A stretch of 6,864 nt of DNA from an uncultured Pelosinus sp. (GTDB lineage: Bacteria; Bacillota; Negativicutes; UMGS1260), in contig URQW01000127.1 of NCBI GenBank assembly GCA_900550105.1, positions 1 to 6,864 on the forward strand, given 5' to 3'. A program made the position numbers and the translations under genes. The first letter of the stretch is position 1. Each line of letters begins with the position of its first letter. The notes beneath the pieces are model-generated. The model was not told where the DNA came from and ran no database searches. It was given only the letters and a program-made list of their open reading frames with translations. This document shows, in pieces, positions 4,264 through 6,864 of this stretch.

Positions 4264-5436
4264 ATGAACCAACAGAAAAACGCAGCATTTCAGTTCATTG
4301 ACGCTCATAAGGAAGAGATGGTCGCTTTATGGCAAGAGGTTGTTTCAATTGAAAGCGGCCCGCATGAAAAACCTGGTATCAATAAGGTGGCAGATCGTTT
4401 TTCCCAGATATTAAAGGAAGAAGGCGCCGAAGTTCGTTTGGTTGAGTTTGAGAAAGCTGGCAGCTTGCTTGTCGGTGAACTTGGTCGCAATGAAGACAAG
4501 TCGGGTGTTGTATTTTTAGGTCATATGGACACTGCTTGTCCGGCTGGCGCTTTAGCGGAAAGACCTTTTACGATCAAAGACGGTACGGTTTATGGACCGG
4601 GAGTCCTTGATATGAAAGGCGGTATCGTAGCGGCTCTTTATGCCATTAAGGCTCTTAAAAATGCCGGATATGATTCACGGGCGATTAAAGTTTTATTAGC
4701 AGGCGACGAAGAAGTACTTCATGCTCAGTCAAATGCACCTGAACTTATGATTGAAGAAGCAAAAGGCTATGCCGCTGCTTTTAATGTAGAAACTGGTTTT
4801 GTTGATAATGGGGTTGTTGTGGGCCGCAAAGGCGTTGCGCGTATTATGCTGGAAGTAAAAGGCGTTGCTGCTCATGCCGGAAATGATCCTGAAAATGGAC
4901 GAAATGCTATTTTAGAAATGTCCTACAAAGTCATTGGTGTACAAGCTTTAACAAATTGGGATAAGGGAATTAGCTTTAATGTTGGCGTAATCCAGGGTGG
5001 CACAACTTCTACGACAGTTCCTGAATATGCCAAGGTTTATATTGATGTTCGCTATAAGGACCCTGATGATTTAGAAGAAATTATGCGTCAGGTTCAGGCA
5101 GTTGCTGATGATGTTCATGTACCTGGAACGACAAGCACTGTTACTTATATGGAAGGCATTAAGCCGATGAAAACAACAGACGGCGTGAAAAATTTATTTG
5201 AAATCGTAAAAGCGGCTTATGAAGAAAATGGTTTTGGCACTCCTTATGCTAAATTTGTTGGCGGTGCTTCTGATTCAGCCTATTCGGTCTTAGCAGGCGT
5301 TCCGACTGTATGCGCTATGGGCGTTAAAGGCGGCAGAAATCATAGTCCCGAAGAATTTGCCTTGCTTGATAGTTTATTTGAAAGAGCCAAGCTTCTTGTT
5401 GCTTGTGTCTTGAAATTAGATGAATTAAAAAAATAG
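4264..5436 (+). CDS. M20-family zinc metallopeptidase, carboxypeptidase-G2-like
   Basis: This 390-residue enzyme is predicted to cut a terminal amino acid (glutamate in the best-known relatives) from small peptides or N-acyl amino acids in the cytoplasm. The M20 di-zinc site is complete: His87 and Asp89 in LGHMDTACPAG, bridging Asp116 in GPGVLDMKGG, catalytic Glu149 with metal-binding Glu150 in AGDEEV, Glu176 in NVETG and His360 in NHSPEEF. Residues about 187-300 form the lid/dimerisation domain, with His204 in AHAG and NGRNAILEM. No signal peptide or membrane segment is present. The frame runs back to a GTG at 4177, but ATG 4264 has a perfect AGGAGG (4252-4257) six bases upstream and begins the natural N-terminus. 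It is the first gene of an operon with yjiH and yjiG, starting 64 bases before yjiH. The exact substrate cannot be told from sequence; DapE, ArgE and PepT relatives were considered but fit less well. Confidence 0.9.
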   Translation: MNQQKNAAFQFIDAHKEEMVALWQEVVSIESGPHEKPGINKVADRFSQILKEEGAEVRLVEFEKAGSLLVGELGRNEDKSGVVFLGHMDTACPAGALAERPFTIKDGTVYGPGVLDMKGGIVAALYAIKALKNAGYDSRAIKVLLAGDEEVLHAQSNAPELMIEEAKGYAAAFNVETGFVDNGVVVGRKGVARIMLEVKGVAAHAGNDPENGRNAILEMSYKVIGVQALTNWDKGISFNVGVIQGGTTSTTVPEYAKVYIDVRYKDPDDLEEIMRQVQAVADDVHVPGTTSTVTYMEGIKPMKTTDGVKNLFEIVKAAYEENGFGTPYAKFVGGASDSAYSVLAGVPTVCAMGVKGGRNHSPEEFALLDSLFERAKLLVACVLKLDELKK

Positions 5437-5500
5437 TAGTATGATGTTTCCTTAGTTTCCTATTTGATTTTATTTGAATACTTTTGATGGGGGATCAATG

Positions 5501-6148
5501 ATGAGTAACGTAGTTGAAGAAAAAATCACCTGGAAAGGCTGGATCTCTCTTATTGCCGTTATACTGTGCTTTTCCGGACTTTTATCGCATGCCGGACCTC
5601 TTAGCGCTTTTGACTTTCAGGTCTTAGTTGGCGGCTTTGGTAAAATTTCGGGAGCAGCCACTTTTGTTGGTAAAGGCGGTTCCGGCGCCAGCGATGGCTT
5701 TTTACAGGCCCTTGCTTTAGGACCTATCGTTATGTTGGCACTGGGAATTGTGGAAGTGGCGGAAGCAAATGGCGCGATTCGTGCAGCTGGCGTATTTTTC
5801 CGGCCTATTTTAAGACCTCTACTTGGTATCCCTGGTGTAAGTGGTCTGGCTTTTATGAGCAGTTTTACCAGCACAGATGTGTCGTCCGTATTAACTAGAA
5901 ACCTCTATGAAGAGGGCTTGATTACCGATGATGAAAGAACCTTGTTAGCTTCGTATTTATTTCCTGGCTCTGCTGTTGTATCAAATACGTTAGCATCTGG
6001 TGCGCCGTTATTGCCGATCTCAGTCTTGTCAGCTGGCGCTATCATGGGGCTGATTGTTGTTGCGAAATTTGTTGGTACGAATTTAATTCGACTACTTATC
6101 GCATACAACAGAAAAAGAGCACAGGAAGGAAGTGTTGCTAATGGCTGA
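5501..6148 (+). CDS. yjiH: YjiH-like gate-domain (nucleoside recognition) membrane protein
   Basis: This 215-residue integral membrane protein is of the YjiH/SpmA type, close in length to E. coli YjiH (about 227 as I recall). Hydrophobic segments lie at about 13-31, 66-84, 92-122, 150-170 and 172-200. The gate-domain signature is RPLLGIPGVSG, MSSFTSTDVSSVLTRNLYEEGLIT (split at about 119-142) and a FPGSAVVSNTL helix. The molecular function is not established. Transport of a small solute is inferred from the fold family and from the peptidase next to it. Two adjacent ATGs (5498, 5501) follow GGGGGA (5489-5494); 5501 has the better spacing. A TTG at 5474 is open in frame but has no ribosome site. 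It overlaps the next gene by 8 bases, implying translational coupling and a joint complex. Confidence 0.82.
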   Translation: MSNVVEEKITWKGWISLIAVILCFSGLLSHAGPLSAFDFQVLVGGFGKISGAATFVGKGGSGASDGFLQALALGPIVMLALGIVEVAEANGAIRAAGVFFRPILRPLLGIPGVSGLAFMSSFTSTDVSSVLTRNLYEEGLITDDERTLLASYLFPGSAVVSNTLASGAPLLPISVLSAGAIMGLIVVAKFVGTNLIRLLIAYNRKRAQEGSVANG

Positions 6149-6614
6149 GGTTGCAAAAAGACAGCCTAATATGATCGAAGTTTTCATGGCTGGTTCGAAA
6201 AAAGGTTTCTATTTGATGGTCGAAGTCATTTTACCAGCATTGATTCTAGGCTTTGTATTGGTAAAAATTCTTAATACACTGGGCGTTATGGCGCTGGCAG
6301 GTCAGTATCTGAGTCCAGTTATGGCTATTTTCGGTTTGCCGGGAGAATCCATTGTTGTATTAATTGCCGCTTTTTTTGCTAAAGCAGCTGGCGCAGCTAC
6401 GGCAGCTAACTTATATAATGAAGGCGTGATTACTGCGGCTCAGGCCACGATTCTTTTCCCAGCTACGATGATGATGGGAACGCTGGTTGGCAATTTTGTT
6501 CGCGTAATCATGGTTTCGCAGACAAATGTAAAATGGTTCCCAATCATGGTGGCTGCAGCTCTAATTGATTCAGCAATTGTTATGTTAATGACTCGTTTTG
6601 TATTATCTTTATAA
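6141..6614 (+). CDS. yjiG: YjiG-like gate-domain membrane protein
   Basis: This 157-residue membrane protein matches E. coli YjiG (about 153) in size and style, and SpmB more distantly. Hydrophobic segments lie at about 25-48, 66-90, 102-125 and 132-155. Recognisable pieces are AGSKKGFYL at the N-terminus, PVMAIFGLPGES, ANLYNEGVIT and MGTLVGNFVRVI. The start ATG lies inside the end of yjiH (stop 6146-6148), with AGGAAGGA (6123-6130) ten bases before. The frame extends to a TTG at 6132 that is less likely. It probably forms a two-subunit membrane complex with YjiH. In E. coli this pair sits beside iadA, an isoaspartyl dipeptidase; here the partner is an M20 peptidase. Confidence 0.82.
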   Translation: MAEVAKRQPNMIEVFMAGSKKGFYLMVEVILPALILGFVLVKILNTLGVMALAGQYLSPVMAIFGLPGESIVVLIAAFFAKAAGAATAANLYNEGVITAAQATILFPATMMMGTLVGNFVRVIMVSQTNVKWFPIMVAAALIDSAIVMLMTRFVLSL

Positions 6615-6620
6615 TTTAAT

Positions 6621-6650
6621 ACGGCCATGGCTTTTATGAGCCATGGCCGT
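6621..6650 (+). promoter_or_regulatory. GC-rich hairpin between yjiG and nifJ
   Basis: ACGGCCATGGCT (6621-6632) and AGCCATGGCCGT (6639-6650) form a perfect 12-bp stem with a TTTATG loop. The T run (6659-6664) is eight bases further on and separated by the nifJ ribosome site, so it is at best a poor intrinsic terminator. A consensus TATAAT (6610-6615) overlaps the yjiG stop and would start transcription at the base of this hairpin, but its -35 is weak. It may be a leaky terminator or a 5' stem-loop on nifJ mRNA. Confidence 0.6.
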
Positions 6651-6667
6651 TAGGGGGATTTTTTATT

Positions 6668-6864
6668 ATGGCAAGAAAAATGAAAACAATGGACGGCAAT
6701 ACAGCCGCCGCCCATATCTCTTATGCATTTACTGATGTTGCGGCAATCTTTCCAATTACGCCGTCATCCAACATGGCTGAAAGCGTCGATGAATGGGTTG
6801 CACAAGGCCGTAAGAATATTTTCGGACAGACTGTAGAAGTCGTAGAAATGCAGTCAGAAGGCGG
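6668..6864 (+). CDS. nifJ: Pyruvate:ferredoxin oxidoreductase, N-terminal part (cut by window end)
   Basis: The full enzyme, about 1170-1200 residues in one chain, oxidises pyruvate with CoA to acetyl-CoA and CO2 and reduces ferredoxin, a central step of anaerobic metabolism in the cytoplasm. Only the first 65 codons and two bases are present. They read MARKMKTMDGNTAAAH, then YAFTDVAAIFPITPSSNMAE, and end VVEMQSEGG. This is the start of the domain I transketolase-like fold. Thr31 in PITPSS and Glu64 in MQSEGG fall at the same numbers as the pyruvate-contacting Thr31 and the thiamine-contacting Glu64 reported for the Desulfovibrio africanus enzyme. Ribosome site AGGGGG (6652-6657) lies ten bases before the ATG. 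It is probably a separate housekeeping unit from the yjiHG operon, although read-through from yjiG is possible. Confidence 0.93.
   Translation, partial: MARKMKTMDGNTAAAHISYAFTDVAAIFPITPSSNMAESVDEWVAQGRKNIFGQTVEVVEMQSEG

Noticed and set aside
4305..4499. Minus-strand open frame inside the peptidase gene
   Set aside because: It is antisense to a gene with a complete M20 active site; no independent support.
5617..6156. Minus-strand open frames opposite yjiH (5617-5874 and 5905-6156)
   Set aside because: Both are shadows of a well-supported membrane protein gene; their proline/alanine-rich translations are typical of antisense to hydrophobic coding sequence.

Overview
The window looks like chromosome of an anaerobic, low-to-moderate GC Firmicute. 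The pyruvate:ferredoxin oxidoreductase start, the strong GGAGG-type ribosome sites and the YjiH/YjiG pair would fit the Negativicutes (Sporomusa/Pelosinus-like), but this placement is an impression from protein style and was not tested.

Left third (1-2260): mobile DNA. Positions 1-1486 are an apparently complete IS256-family insertion sequence with 26-bp imperfect terminal inverted repeats and an intact 412-residue DDE transposase on the minus strand. The window begins at its left end. Just beyond its right end lies an older, decayed IS256-family copy in the same orientation (about 1513-2174). It is frameshifted, internally deleted and lacks its 5' part. The intact element carries an inverted repeat that would hide the transposase ribosome site in read-through transcripts but not in transcripts from its own promoter.

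Middle (2261-3266): a good sigma-A-type promoter, a perfect 13-bp terminator-like hairpin at the very start of the transcript, then a soluble 291-residue chemoreceptor-like protein. It joins a putative sugar-diacid recognition domain to a methyl-accepting signalling domain.

Right half (3273-6614): a regulator plus peptidase plus membrane-protein cluster. A GntR/FCD regulator, possibly read from a leaderless mRNA, is followed by a 26-bp perfect palindrome and an intrinsic terminator. Then come an M20 carboxypeptidase-G2-like metallopeptidase and two overlapping gate-domain membrane proteins resembling YjiH and YjiG. In E. coli yjiG and yjiH sit beside the isoaspartyl dipeptidase gene iadA. The recurrence of this membrane pair beside an unrelated peptidase suggests a shared role in moving a small peptide or an amino-acid derivative.

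Right edge (6615-6864): a 12-bp GC-rich hairpin, a ribosome site, and the first 65 codons of nifJ (pyruvate:ferredoxin oxidoreductase), cut by the window end. No tRNA, rRNA or CRISPR array was seen. The least explained parts are the regulatory structures: hairpins at transcript starts, the palindrome pair around gntR, and the Shine-Dalgarno-hiding repeat in the IS.
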